DNA of 64,000 nucleotides from an uncultured Bacteroidales bacterium (GTDB taxonomy: Bacteria; Bacteroidota; Bacteroidia; Bacteroidales; UBA932), in assembly GCA_905234475.1 (NCBI GenBank), contig CAJOHX010000001.1, positions 62,001 to 126,000 on the forward strand, read 5' to 3'. A program made the position numbers and the translations under genes. This document shows positions 44,258-52,424 of this stretch, piece by piece (positions within the stretch are counted from its first letter, which is position 1; the number at the start of each line of letters is the position of its first letter). Below the pieces are notes generated by a model that did no database searches, was not told the origin of the DNA, and was given only the letters and a program-made list of their open reading frames with translations.

Positions 44258-44292
44258 GTCATTTCGAGCGAGCGCAGCGAGTCGAGAAATCT
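44258..44292 (+). repeat. tcgag-type repeat right of the toxin-antitoxin operon
   Basis: A direct copy of 43043-43075; the pair brackets mntA-hepT. Confidence 0.8.
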
Positions 44293-44386
44293 CGCCACCG
44301 CCCCGGAGAAATCCACCCAACCGGCCCCCGGCGCCCTTCCAGATGCACTTCTCCCAGACAAAAGTGCCTTGCAGGGCCGTTTCGCC

Positions 44387-44440
44387 AAAGAGAAATCCAG
44401 CTAAACGCCAATATAGCGACGCTTAGCTGGATTTCTCTTT
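44387..44440. repeat. Perfect 18-base inverted repeat
   Basis: Arms 44387-44404 and 44423-44440 are exact reverse complements (aaagagaaatccagctaa and its complement) around an 18-base loop that has its own CGC/GCG pairing. It lies between hepT and the convergent lipoprotein gene and could be a strong bidirectional terminator, a small RNA or a recombination site. The other bases between 44293 and 44523 show nothing recognisable. Confidence 0.7.
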
Positions 44441-44523
44441 CGATTATTGGGCAATATCACCAATGCGAAAACGCTTGCTGGAACTTTCGCCAGAAGACCG
44501 ACATCCTGCGAGAGGCAAAAATG

Positions 44524-45105
44524 TCATTCGGATTTGTGAAGCATATCTTGATACGCTTCGGTCATGCTCTCAACCAAAGAACGTGTTTTATCATTAAACC
44601 AATATACATTAGAGTGTGTGCCATAAACATATTCATCAATAAACTGAAATAGGGATGGATTGTCTTTCATAAAGACGCCATTCACGGAAGATGAGGGAAG
44701 ATATAGATCCAGGTTTTTATGATATTCCCATTTATCTTTTCCATTGTCATTAAGGATTACCGTTCCCCCGTTCTCTCCAAAAGCAATAAACAACGAATCT
44801 CTTGTATCTAACGCGATTACAGCGACAGAACGAATATCAATTGATTTCATCGAATTGTCTGGAGAAAGACCGTTGATCATGCCAACGAAGTCGCAAATAA
44901 AAACACTGTCTGTAATAAGGGTGTCTCTTCCCTCCCTTTTCAAATCTTGAAAAGATACGAGCGAATGACTGCGCTCAATACCTTTGGGCATTGCATAGAA
45001 TGTGATGTTTTCAACTTGGTTTAATCTGATCTTTACATCTTGCCTGCATGACTGCAATGCTATTATGAGAAAAGTTAGGGCGGTTAAACAAGATATAATT
45101 CTCAT
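44524..45105 (-). CDS. AT-rich hypothetical lipoprotein
   Basis: A 193-residue protein with a lipoprotein signal (IIALQSC). No family was recognised. It has alternating beta-type stretches (VFICDFVGMINGL, VIALDTRDSLFIAFG). The gene is visibly AT-rich with A/T third positions, unlike all its neighbours, so it was probably acquired recently. Its start is preceded by AAGGAG, a clear Shine-Dalgarno sequence, rare in this window. Confidence 0.75.
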   Translation of the reverse strand: MRIISCLTALTFLIIALQSCRQDVKIRLNQVENITFYAMPKGIERSHSLVSFQDLKREGRDTLITDSVFICDFVGMINGLSPDNSMKSIDIRSVAVIALDTRDSLFIAFGENGGTVILNDNGKDKWEYHKNLDLYLPSSSVNGVFMKDNPSLFQFIDEYVYGTHSNVYWFNDKTRSLVESMTEAYQDMLHKSE

Positions 45106-45181
45106 TTCGTTTCTCTCCTTTTTATGCTTCTATAGTAGTAAACTATTGTAAATCGGTAGATTGTGTTTGATGTTGTAAGAG

Positions 45182-45189
45182 CAAAGATA
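45182..45189 (-). promoter_or_regulatory. -7 box TATCTTTG for the AT-rich lipoprotein
   Basis: The minus strand reads GTTG-N20-TATCTTTG, giving a leader of about 70 bases, much longer than that of most genes here. Confidence 0.6.
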
Positions 45190-45309
45190 GAAACAAAAAA
45201 GGGAGAAGTCAACGTATTTGGAAGGAAGCTCAGACCCGCCCCGTGCTCCTCGCGTCCCCAGTTTTGTCCCGTAGCGATTTGATGAAAAAGGCCGCTTCCG
45301 GCGGAGAAG

Positions 45310-45339
45310 GAGATTCGCCGGTCGGGGCCGGCGAATGAC
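45310..45339 (-). repeat. Palindromic repeat at the right border of the accessory island
   Basis: Exact reverse complement of 43011-43040. The remaining bases of the 45106-45377 gap contain no gene I can support. Confidence 0.85.
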
Positions 45340-45377
45340 GGGGAGGGGATCCTGGGACCCGGGAGGACGGAGGGAGG

Positions 45378-47075
45378 TCAGCGGGAGACCAGGACGGGGG
45401 CGTGGGGGTCGCGGGCGACGGCGGCCTTCCAGAGGTCGTTGTAGCCGCCGTACTCCATGCCCTTGGGGAGGCCTTCGCTGTAGTCGCTGTGCAGGAAGCT
45501 GCCGTCCTCGGCCTGGGCCTTGACGTTGCCGTCGATGAACTTGACGAGCAGCAGCTCCTCGAGCGCCTTCCAGTCGGCAAACTGCCGCTGGGCCGTCTCC
45601 ACACTGTATTTCGTCATCAGGCGGCGGGCCTTGCGGATGCGGCCCTTCTCCACGAGCTTCGCCAGCTTGGCGTCCATCTCCGGGACGCCCTTCTCCAGCT
45701 GGAAGCGCTCGAAGCGGTCGGCTGCCGCGCGGGCCAGCGGGGCCATGCGGTCGTACATCTTGTAGCAGGCGTTGGCCACGCGGTTGCACAGCCAGAACTG
45801 GGCGGTGGGGCTGTAGTGGAGCATGTCGCCGTTGCCTTCGCGCAGGCACTCGGGGACTTTCGTCAAATTCGCATAAATCGGGGTCAGATAAGAAGTGGCG
45901 GCATCGTCGCAGCCGAACCAGATCAGGGCGCCGACCTCGTCGGGGAGGTTCGGCCGCGCCTGGGCGACGAACCAGAAGCCCGTCTGCTGCGTGGCGATGG
46001 CGCGCTCGTTGAGGTAGGTCTTGCCGTCCACGGTGAAATTCATCGGCCGCCAGCGGTACGGCAGGCCGTTGCCGCCTGCGCCGATGTCGGTGGTCATGTC
46101 CATCGGGGTGCCCTCGAAATGGTCGCGCATCACGTCGGCCACGTCCTTGACCGTGATCTTGCGGGACGGCTTGACAAAGAGGGGCATCTCCCCGCTGAGA
46201 TCGTAGCCCATCACGAACTCCAGCCAGTCGGTGGCGGGGCTGGAGAGGATCTCGCCGTTCAGCTCATAGGTGAACACGCCGTCGCAGAGGATGTTGAACG
46301 CGCTCCATGCGCGGGCCTCGCAGGCGCGGGCGCCGCCGAAATCGAGGGGATTGTACGCTTCGCGGAAGCTGAACTCCTCGTCGGAGCCGACGAACCAGCC
46401 CTGCTCGCGGGCATAGCTGATCACGTCCGGGGCATAGAGGCAGTTCTCCGGATCATCCTGCGGGAAAGTGGTGATGCGGGCCTGGTTGGCGTGGGCGCAG
46501 ATGTAGCCGTCCGGCACGCGCCGCGCCACCCACACGATGCCCTTGTTGTCCGGGCCCTTGCCCACCAGGTCCATGACCCAGGCTTCCTGCGGATCGGCGA
46601 TGGAGAAGGTCTCGCCCTCGGAGGGGTAGCCGTAGCGGTTCGCCAGGTCCACGATGGTTTCGATGGCCTCCCGGGCGCTGCGGGCGCGCTGCAGGGTGAT
46701 ATAGATGAGGGAACCATAGTCCATGACGCCGGCCGGGTCGGCCTGCTCCTCACGGCCGCCCCAGGTGGTCTCGCCGATGATGAGCTGGTGCTGGTTCATG
46801 TTGCCCACGGTCTGGAAAGTGCGCTCCACCTGGTCGATGCTGCCGAGCGGCTTGTGGGTGTCCCACTCGCGGATGGCGAGGCTGCCGCCCGGGCGGAAAC
46901 GCTGCGCGGGGCGGAAATACAGCTCGCCGAACAGGCTGTGGGAGTCAGCGGCATAGGACACGATAGCCGAGCCGTCGGCGCTGGCGCCGGGGCTGATGAT
47001 CACGTTGGTACAGGCGTCCGTGCGGCCGGCGGCGAAGGCCGTCAGGGCCAGGATGATGCACAGAAATTTTCTCAT
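45378..47075 (-). CDS. C69-family dipeptidase (PepD-like), exported
   Basis: A 565-residue protein with a signal peptide ending at A21; C22 (ACTNVIIS) would become the N-terminal nucleophile after cleavage, as in Ntn-hydrolases of family C69. Conserved blocks include NQHQLIIGETTWGG, YGSLIYITLQRA, DPQEAWVMDLVG and ANQARI. These enzymes cut dipeptides; the signal suggests a periplasmic site. It is divergent from the 47105 gene. Confidence 0.93.
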   Translation of the reverse strand: MRKFLCIILALTAFAAGRTDACTNVIISPGASADGSAIVSYAADSHSLFGELYFRPAQRFRPGGSLAIREWDTHKPLGSIDQVERTFQTVGNMNQHQLIIGETTWGGREEQADPAGVMDYGSLIYITLQRARSAREAIETIVDLANRYGYPSEGETFSIADPQEAWVMDLVGKGPDNKGIVWVARRVPDGYICAHANQARITTFPQDDPENCLYAPDVISYAREQGWFVGSDEEFSFREAYNPLDFGGARACEARAWSAFNILCDGVFTYELNGEILSSPATDWLEFVMGYDLSGEMPLFVKPSRKITVKDVADVMRDHFEGTPMDMTTDIGAGGNGLPYRWRPMNFTVDGKTYLNERAIATQQTGFWFVAQARPNLPDEVGALIWFGCDDAATSYLTPIYANLTKVPECLREGNGDMLHYSPTAQFWLCNRVANACYKMYDRMAPLARAAADRFERFQLEKGVPEMDAKLAKLVEKGRIRKARRLMTKYSVETAQRQFADWKALEELLLVKFIDGNVKAQAEDGSFLHSDYSEGLPKGMEYGGYNDLWKAAVARDPHAPVLVSR

Positions 47076-47090
47076 TTTATCTTTTCTTTA

Positions 47091-47098
47091 TAAATTTG
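47091..47098 (+). promoter_or_regulatory. -7 box TAAATTTG, near-leaderless
   Basis: A TAnnTTTG match only 6 bases before ATG 47105; it overlaps an in-frame TTG at 47096, which is therefore not the start. Confidence 0.55.
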
Positions 47099-47104
47099 CA
47101 GGCT

Positions 47105-47515
47105 ATGCGTTACAAAGCTATAAAATATTTCGTGATTTGCGCCCTCTCCTTCCTGCCGTTTTGCGCCTTTGCGCAGCAGCAGAGCCCGGAGGAGGAGGCA
47201 AAGCAATTCCGCGAGGCCCTCGACAAGACGGTGGACAACTACACGGACCAGTTTGACCTCGAGATCTGGCAGACTTTCTACGTGGATTCCATCCTGACCC
47301 ACGACTACGAAGCCATGCAGGCGGAGCTCAAGGCCCTGCAGTCCGCCAAGATGACCAACCAGGACGCCTACACCCGCGTCCAGGACAAATGGATGGAGCA
47401 GATGTACAACTCGCTGCAGAAGGTGTTCAACGAGGAGCAGTGGGACAAATACCTCAAGGCCGGGGCCGCCCGGGACAAGAAGGCACGCGACAAGCGCGCC
47501 GCCAAACGCAAATAG
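47105..47515 (+). CDS. Small exported helical protein of unknown function
   Basis: 136 residues with a signal peptide (FLPFCAFAQQQ) and a charged helical body (EEEAKQFREALDKTVDNYT, WDKYLKAGAARDKKARDK) ending in a Lys/Arg-rich tail. No domain was recognised. It begins next to a -7 box and is 1 base upstream of pheS, so it leads the pheS transcript. Confidence 0.75.
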   Translation: MRYKAIKYFVICALSFLPFCAFAQQQSPEEEAKQFREALDKTVDNYTDQFDLEIWQTFYVDSILTHDYEAMQAELKALQSAKMTNQDAYTRVQDKWMEQMYNSLQKVFNEEQWDKYLKAGAARDKKARDKRAAKRK

Positions 47516-47516
47516 T

Positions 47517-48554
47517 ATGAAGAGAGAAGATATCGACAGGGTCCTTGCAGAACTGAAGGACCTCAAGTGCAAATCCCAGAAGGAAGTGGAGGAGGCGCGC
47601 GTGCGTTTCCTCGGCAAGAAGGGTGAGATTACGGCGCTCTTCGAGGAGTTCCGCACCGTGGACAAGGACATGAAGCGCGAGTTCGGCCGCACGCTCAACG
47701 AGCTGAAGAACCTCGCGCAGGAGACGATCGACCGCCTGCGCGACTCCGTCGGCGAGCAGGCCGCCGCCGAGGGCCCCCAGCAGGACCTCACGATGCCCGG
47801 CGACCCGCTGGAGCTGGGCTCCCGCCATCCGGTGTCCATCGTCCGCCAGGAAATCGTGGACATCTTCCGCAAATTCGGCTACGACGTCGCGGAAGGCCCC
47901 GAGCTCGAGGACGACTACCACGTCTTCGAGGCGCTCAACTTCCCGCCGAACCACCCGGCGCGCGACATGCAGGACACCTTCTTCGTGTCCACGGGCCATC
48001 CCAACCCGCTGCTGCTCCGCACCCACACCTCCAGCGTGCAGGTGCGCACCATGGAGCGGATGAAGCCGCCCATCCGCGTGATCTGCCCGGGCCGCGTGTT
48101 CCGCAACGAAGCCATCAGCGCCCGCGCGCACTGCATCTTCCACCAGGTGGAGGGTCTCTACATCGACGAGAACGTGACCTTCGCCGACCTCAAGCAGGCG
48201 ATTCTCCTGTTTGCCCGCGAGATGTTCGGTCCCGAGACCGAGATCCGGATGCGCCCGTCGTTCTTCCCCTTCACCGAGCCGTCCGCCGAGGTGGACGTGA
48301 GCTGCAACATCTGCCACGGCAAGGGCTGCAACATCTGCAAAGGCTCCGGCTGGCTGGAGATCCTGGGCTGCGGCATGGTGGATCCCAACGTGCTGGAAGC
48401 CAGCGGGATCGACTCCACCAAGTACAGCGGCTTCGCCTTCGGCATGGGCCTGGAGCGCATCGCGATGCTGAAATGGCGGGTCAACGACCTGCGCCACTAT
48501 TTCGAGAACGACATGCGGTTCCTGCGGGAATTCAACGCCGCTCCGGAAGTATAG
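47517..48554 (+). CDS. pheS: Phenylalanyl-tRNA synthetase alpha subunit
   Basis: A 345-residue class II synthetase subunit with an N-terminal coiled tRNA-binding arm. Motif 2 lies in ICPGRVFRNEAISARAHCIFHQVEG and motif 3 in YSGFAFGMGLERIAML. A four-cysteine stretch (CNICHGKGCNIC) is a likely zinc site, seen in many Bacteroidota PheS. The beta subunit is not adjacent. Confidence 0.97.
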   Translation: MKREDIDRVLAELKDLKCKSQKEVEEARVRFLGKKGEITALFEEFRTVDKDMKREFGRTLNELKNLAQETIDRLRDSVGEQAAAEGPQQDLTMPGDPLELGSRHPVSIVRQEIVDIFRKFGYDVAEGPELEDDYHVFEALNFPPNHPARDMQDTFFVSTGHPNPLLLRTHTSSVQVRTMERMKPPIRVICPGRVFRNEAISARAHCIFHQVEGLYIDENVTFADLKQAILLFAREMFGPETEIRMRPSFFPFTEPSAEVDVSCNICHGKGCNICKGSGWLEILGCGMVDPNVLEASGIDSTKYSGFAFGMGLERIAMLKWRVNDLRHYFENDMRFLREFNAAPEV

Positions 48555-48560
48555 TTTAAA

Positions 48561-48605
48561 GGGACCCGCCGCCCGGACTTGACAGGGCGGCGGACCCTGT
48601 GTTTT
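48561..48605 (+). terminator. Hairpin terminator after pheS
   Basis: Stem ccgccgccc / gggcggcgg with an outer ggg/ccc, then tgtgtttt. Confidence 0.65.
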
Positions 48606-48635
48606 CTTGAAACCACGTAAAAAACAAGAAGGAAA
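48598..48635 (+). promoter_or_regulatory. Possible preQ1-I-like leader
   Basis: Between the pheS hairpin and the ATG there is TGTG...CACG as a short stem, a CTTG in the loop that can pair with CAAG downstream, and the A-rich tail TAAAAAACAAG just before AAGGAAAATG. This outline resembles a preQ1-I pseudoknot covering the ribosome site of a queuosine gene. The stem is short and the consensus loop is not clear. Confidence 0.25.
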
Positions 48636-49331
48636 ATGTCAAAGAAATTCAGCACCAGGTTTCTGGTGATGGCGACGGCGCTGACCGTCTGCCTGATTAC
48701 TTCCAACTTCTTCGTACCGCGCCTCTGGCAGGTGGCCGGGCTGCACCTGCAGCTCTCCGGCGCCGTGCTGCTGTTTCCGGTATCCTATATCCTGAACGAC
48801 TGCCTGACCGAGGTCTACGGCTACCGCAAGGCCCGGTTCGTCATCTGGCTGGCGTTCCTGCTCAGCGCCTTCGTGGCCGTCATGGCCCAGCTGGTGTGCT
48901 GGCTGCCCGCGCCGCTGCAGGACGGCAGCAAGCCGGTGGCCGAGAGCTTCAACAGCCTGTTCGGGCTCGTCCCGAGGACCACGGTGGCCTCGCTGGTCGC
49001 CTTCTTCACGGGCTCCACGGTGAATGCGTGGGTGATGAGCCGCATGAAGGTCAGCTCGCACGGCCGCCTGTTCGGTGTGCGCGCCATCGCCTCGTCGCTC
49101 GCCGGCGAACTCGCCGACTCGCTCATCTTCTTCCCGGTGGTGTTCTGGGGGGTCATGTCCGTCGGCGCCGTGTTCCAGCTGGCGATCACGCAGGTCTGCG
49201 CCAAGGTCCTCTACGAGATCGTCGTCCTGCCGCTCACGGCCTGGGTCGTGCGCAGCGTGAAGAAGGCCGAGGGGATCGACACCTACGACAAGGGCGTCAA
49301 CTACAATCCATTCAAAATCAACGATATCTAG
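48636..49331 (+). CDS. yhhQ: Queuosine precursor transporter (YhhQ family)
   Basis: A 231-residue membrane protein with six hydrophobic segments and the family blocks SYILNDCLTEVYGYRKAR, ASLVAFFTGSTVNAWVMSRMK and RAIASSLAGELADSLIFFP. It takes up preQ0/preQ1-type precursors for queuosine in tRNA. queF follows after 3 bases. Confidence 0.93.
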   Translation: MSKKFSTRFLVMATALTVCLITSNFFVPRLWQVAGLHLQLSGAVLLFPVSYILNDCLTEVYGYRKARFVIWLAFLLSAFVAVMAQLVCWLPAPLQDGSKPVAESFNSLFGLVPRTTVASLVAFFTGSTVNAWVMSRMKVSSHGRLFGVRAIASSLAGELADSLIFFPVVFWGVMSVGAVFQLAITQVCAKVLYEIVVLPLTAWVVRSVKKAEGIDTYDKGVNYNPFKINDI

Positions 49332-49334
49332 CAT

Positions 49335-49790
49335 ATGGCACGAAACCGTGAAGAGCTCCAGGCCCTCGGCCGGGAGACCGCATACAGCCAGGATTACGAT
49401 CCCGGCGTACTCGAGACTTTCGAGAACCAGCATCCCGACAACGATTATTGGGTGCGCTTCAACTGCCCCGAATTCACAACACTCTGCCCGATTACCGGGC
49501 AGCCGGATTTCGCGGAGATCCGCATCAGCTACATCCCCGACCGCCGGATGGTGGAGAGCAAGAGCCTCAAGCTCTACCTCTTCAGCTTCCGCAGCCACGG
49601 CGATTTCCACGAGGACTGCATCAACACGATCATGAAGGACCTCGTGAAGCTGATGGACCCCAAGTACATCGAGGTCACGGGTTTCTTCTCCCCGCGCGGC
49701 GGCATCTCCATTTACCCGTATGCCAACTACGGCCGCCCCGGCACGAAGTACGAAGCCCTCGCGCAGCAGCGTTTCGCGACGCACGAATAG
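49335..49790 (+). CDS. queF: NADPH-dependent 7-cyano-7-deazaguanine reductase
   Basis: A 151-residue single-domain QueF. The catalytic Cys is in [13 protein letters not shown], with the nucleotide-site block [13 protein letters not shown]. It reduces preQ0 to preQ1. An operon with the transporter lets the cell use imported preQ0. It ends 3 bases from the convergent hydE. Confidence 0.97.
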   Translation: MARNREELQALGRETAYSQDYDPGVLETFENQHPDNDYWVRFNCPEFTTLCPITGQPDFAEIRISYIPDRRMVESKSLKLYLFSFRSHGDFHEDCINTIMKDLVKLMDPKYIEVTGFFSPRGGISIYPYANYGRPGTKYEALAQQRFATHE

Positions 49791-49793
49791 CCG

Positions 49794-50876
49794 TTATTTT
49801 TTCTTGGTAAACGCCAGCGAATCGCCCCAGGCGTTGTAGAGGATCTTGTGGCCGATGGCGGCCAGGCGGATGTCCAGGCAGTTCTTGCACTGGTCGGGCC
49901 GGTCCTTGACGCAGGCTTTGTCGGGGTAGATGAAATAGCTTTCGCGGTACTCTCCGGGCGTCAGGTTCGGCATGATGACGTTGGCACCCGCGGCGATAGC
50001 CTTTTCGCGCCCCTGCGGGTCGACGGTCTGGTTGGCGGTGGCCGCGACCATGTTGATCTCGGGCATCATGATGCGAAGGATAGCGATCATCTTCAGGGTC
50101 AGGTCCATGCGTTCGCTGGCGCTCGGAATGCGGTCCCGCAGGCGCCAGAGGGGCGTGTCGGGATGGGGAATGTAGGGGCCGAGGCCCACCATCGCGACGT
50201 CCATCCGCTTGAAGAAGAGCAGGTCGTCCGTCAGGTGGTCGAGCGTCTGCCCGGGCAGGCCCACCATGACGCCGGTGCCGGTCTGGTAGCCCAGGCGCTT
50301 GAGCGTCTCCAGGCATTCCAGCCGCCGGTGGAAGTCGTGTCTGCCGTTCTTTGGGTGAATCTGGTAATAGAGCTCCTCGGTCGAGCTTTCAATCCTTAAT
50401 AAATAGCGGTGCGCCCCGGCTTCAAACCAGCGGCGGTAGGTCTCCTCGCTCTGCTCGCCGAGCGACAGGGTGATGCCGAGGCTCCCGCCGTCAATCTTCT
50501 TGATCTCCCGAACGAGCTGCTCAATCTTGTCGATAAACGCCGGATCGCTCCGCTCGCCGCTCTGCAGGGCCACGGACCCGTAGCCCAGTTCGTGGGCGAG
50601 ACGGGCGCAGGAGAGCACCTCTTCGTCGCTGAGGCAGTAGCGCGCGACCCGGTCGTTGCCGCTCCGTAGCCCGCAGTAGAGGCAGTTCTTCTCGCAGACA
50701 TTGCCGTACTCGATGAGGCCCCGCAGGTGGACATAATTGTCCAGATGGTCGAGCTTCACCTCCAGGGCGCGCTGCAGCAGGCGCTTCATTTGGGCGCCTT
50801 CGGCCGCGAGGAGGACCTTGATGTCCTCCCTGTCCGGATCCTGTCGGCAAAGTATGTCTTCGAAAGACGCGCTCAC
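49794..50876 (-). CDS. hydE: [FeFe]-hydrogenase maturase HydE (radical SAM)
   Basis: A 360-residue protein with a radical SAM motif C61xxxC65xxC68 (CEKNCLYC). Typical HydE blocks: ALQSGERSDP, LGYQTGTGVMVGLPGQT, MVAATANQTVDPQGRE. HydE processes an Fe(CO)2(CN)Cys synthon toward the diiron subsite. The start codon is GTG at 50876; the nearest TAnnTTTG box on that strand (50881-50888) is very close to it, so the true start may lie slightly inside. Confidence 0.95.
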   Translation of the reverse strand: MSASFEDILCRQDPDREDIKVLLAAEGAQMKRLLQRALEVKLDHLDNYVHLRGLIEYGNVCEKNCLYCGLRSGNDRVARYCLSDEEVLSCARLAHELGYGSVALQSGERSDPAFIDKIEQLVREIKKIDGGSLGITLSLGEQSEETYRRWFEAGAHRYLLRIESSTEELYYQIHPKNGRHDFHRRLECLETLKRLGYQTGTGVMVGLPGQTLDHLTDDLLFFKRMDVAMVGLGPYIPHPDTPLWRLRDRIPSASERMDLTLKMIAILRIMMPEINMVAATANQTVDPQGREKAIAAGANVIMPNLTPGEYRESYFIYPDKACVKDRPDQCKNCLDIRLAAIGHKILYNAWGDSLAFTKKK

Positions 50877-50880
50877 AACA

Positions 50881-50888
50881 CAAAGTTA
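50881..50888 (-). promoter_or_regulatory. -7 box TAACTTTG near hydE
   Basis: A TAnnTTTG match on the minus strand, only 4 bases from the GTG start, so either hydE is leaderless or the start is further in. Confidence 0.4.
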
Positions 50889-50975
50889 GAAATAATCTCC
50901 GTCAAAAGGACAACGCGCGGGAAAAATTGCTAACTTGCAAGGATTCTACAACAGCAACAGAAAACGACCCGAATC

Positions 50976-52391
50976 ATGTATAATCCTTTATCCGTCCACG
51001 CCGACGATTTCATCAACCACGAAGAAATCCTGGAAACGCTCGCAGAGGCTGAGGTGGAGAGCCGCAACCATGCCCGCGTGGAGGAAATCCTCGCCAAAGC
51101 GGCCCTCTGCAAGGGCCTGACCCACCGCGAGGCCGCGATCCTGCTGGACTGCGATGACCCCGTCCTCGAAGAGAAGATCTATGCCCTGGCCAAGGAGATC
51201 AAGCACAAGTTCTATGGCAACCGTATCGTGCTCTTCGCCCCGCTGTACCTGTCGAACTACTGCATCAACGGCTGCGTCTACTGCCCGTACCACGCCAAGA
51301 ACCGCACCATCCCCCGCAAGAAGCTCACCCAGACGGAGATCGAGGCGGAGACGCGCGCGCTGATCCGCACCGGCCACAAGCGCCTGGCGCTGGAGGCGGG
51401 CGAGGACCCCGTCCACAACCCCTTGGACTACATCATCGACTCCATCAAGACCATCTACTCGGTCCACGAAGGCGGCAACTCCATCCGCCGCGTCAACGTC
51501 AACATCGCTGCGACGGACGTCGAGTCCTACCGCAAGCTCAAGGCGGCGGGCATCGGCACCTACATCCTCTTCCAGGAGACCTATAACAAAGCACAGTACA
51601 AACAGCTCCACCCCACCGGCCCCAAGAGCGACTACGACTGGCACACCGAGGCCATGGACCGTGCCCAGGAAGGCGGCTGCGACGACGTGGGCGTGGGTGT
51701 GCTGTTCGGCCTGAGCGGCTACCGCTACGAGCTGGTGGGCCTGCTGATGCACGCGGAGCACCTCGAAGCCCGCTTCGGCGTGGGTCCGCACACCATCAGC
51801 ATGCCGCGCATCTGCCCGGCGGACGACATTTCCCTGGACAACTTCCCCGATGCGCTTCCGGATGCGATCTTCCGCAAGATCGTAGCCGTGCTGCGCGTCG
51901 CCGTCCCCTATACGGGCATGATCATCTCCACCCGCGAGTCCGCCCGGATGCGCAAGCTCCTGCTGGACTGCGGCATCTCCCAGATCAGCGGCGGCTCCCG
52001 CACCAGCGTGGGCGGCTACACGACCGAGGAGCGCCACGACGAGACCTCCCAGTTCGACGTGTCCGACACGCGCTCGCTGGACGAGGTGGTCCGCTGGCTG
52101 CTGGAGCAGGACCACATCCCGAGCTTCTGCACGGCCTGCTACCGCGAAGGTCGCACCGGCGACCGTTTCATGAGCCTGTGCAAGAGCGGCAAGATCAGCC
52201 TCTGCTGCACCCCCAACGCCCTGATGACGCTGAAGGAATACCTCGTGGACTACGCCTCCCCCGAGACGCGCGCCAAAGGCGAAGCGCTCATCGAGCGGAG
52301 CCTGGCCGACATCCCGCTGGAGCGCACCCGCGAGATCACCCGCGAGCACCTGAAGGCCATCGAGAACGGAGGGCACGACTTCCGCTTCTGA
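50976..52391 (+). CDS. hydG: [FeFe]-hydrogenase maturase HydG (tyrosine lyase)
   Basis: A 471-residue protein. Radical SAM cysteines C96, C100 and C103 (YCINGCVYC) and the C-terminal cluster cysteines C385, C388 and C402 (FCTACYREGRTGDRFMSLC) are all present. It splits tyrosine to supply CO and cyanide for the H-cluster. It is divergent from hydE and followed by hydF after a repeat. Confidence 0.97.
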   Translation: MYNPLSVHADDFINHEEILETLAEAEVESRNHARVEEILAKAALCKGLTHREAAILLDCDDPVLEEKIYALAKEIKHKFYGNRIVLFAPLYLSNYCINGCVYCPYHAKNRTIPRKKLTQTEIEAETRALIRTGHKRLALEAGEDPVHNPLDYIIDSIKTIYSVHEGGNSIRRVNVNIAATDVESYRKLKAAGIGTYILFQETYNKAQYKQLHPTGPKSDYDWHTEAMDRAQEGGCDDVGVGVLFGLSGYRYELVGLLMHAEHLEARFGVGPHTISMPRICPADDISLDNFPDALPDAIFRKIVAVLRVAVPYTGMIISTRESARMRKLLLDCGISQISGGSRTSVGGYTTEERHDETSQFDVSDTRSLDEVVRWLLEQDHIPSFCTACYREGRTGDRFMSLCKSGKISLCCTPNALMTLKEYLVDYASPETRAKGEALIERSLADIPLERTREITREHLKAIENGGHDFRF

Positions 52392-52398
52392 CCTTTCT

Positions 52399-52424
52399 GT
52401 CATTTTGAGCCTGTCGAAAAATCT
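52399..52424 (+). repeat. tcgag-type repeat touching the hydF start
   Basis: gtcattttgagcctgtcgaa... ends one base before the hydF ATG, so its hairpin would sit at the ribosome entry site. Confidence 0.65.

Noticed and set aside
43011..45339. Classical transposon bounded by terminal inverted repeats
   Set aside because: There is no transposase, and the bordering elements are dispersed palindromes also found inside genes, so their opposite orientation is weak evidence of a transposon end.
45130..45849. Minus-strand frame running from the dipeptidase gene into the AT-rich region
   Set aside because: It is an out-of-frame reading of the dipeptidase 3' end plus intergenic DNA; the translation is low complexity and then changes character.
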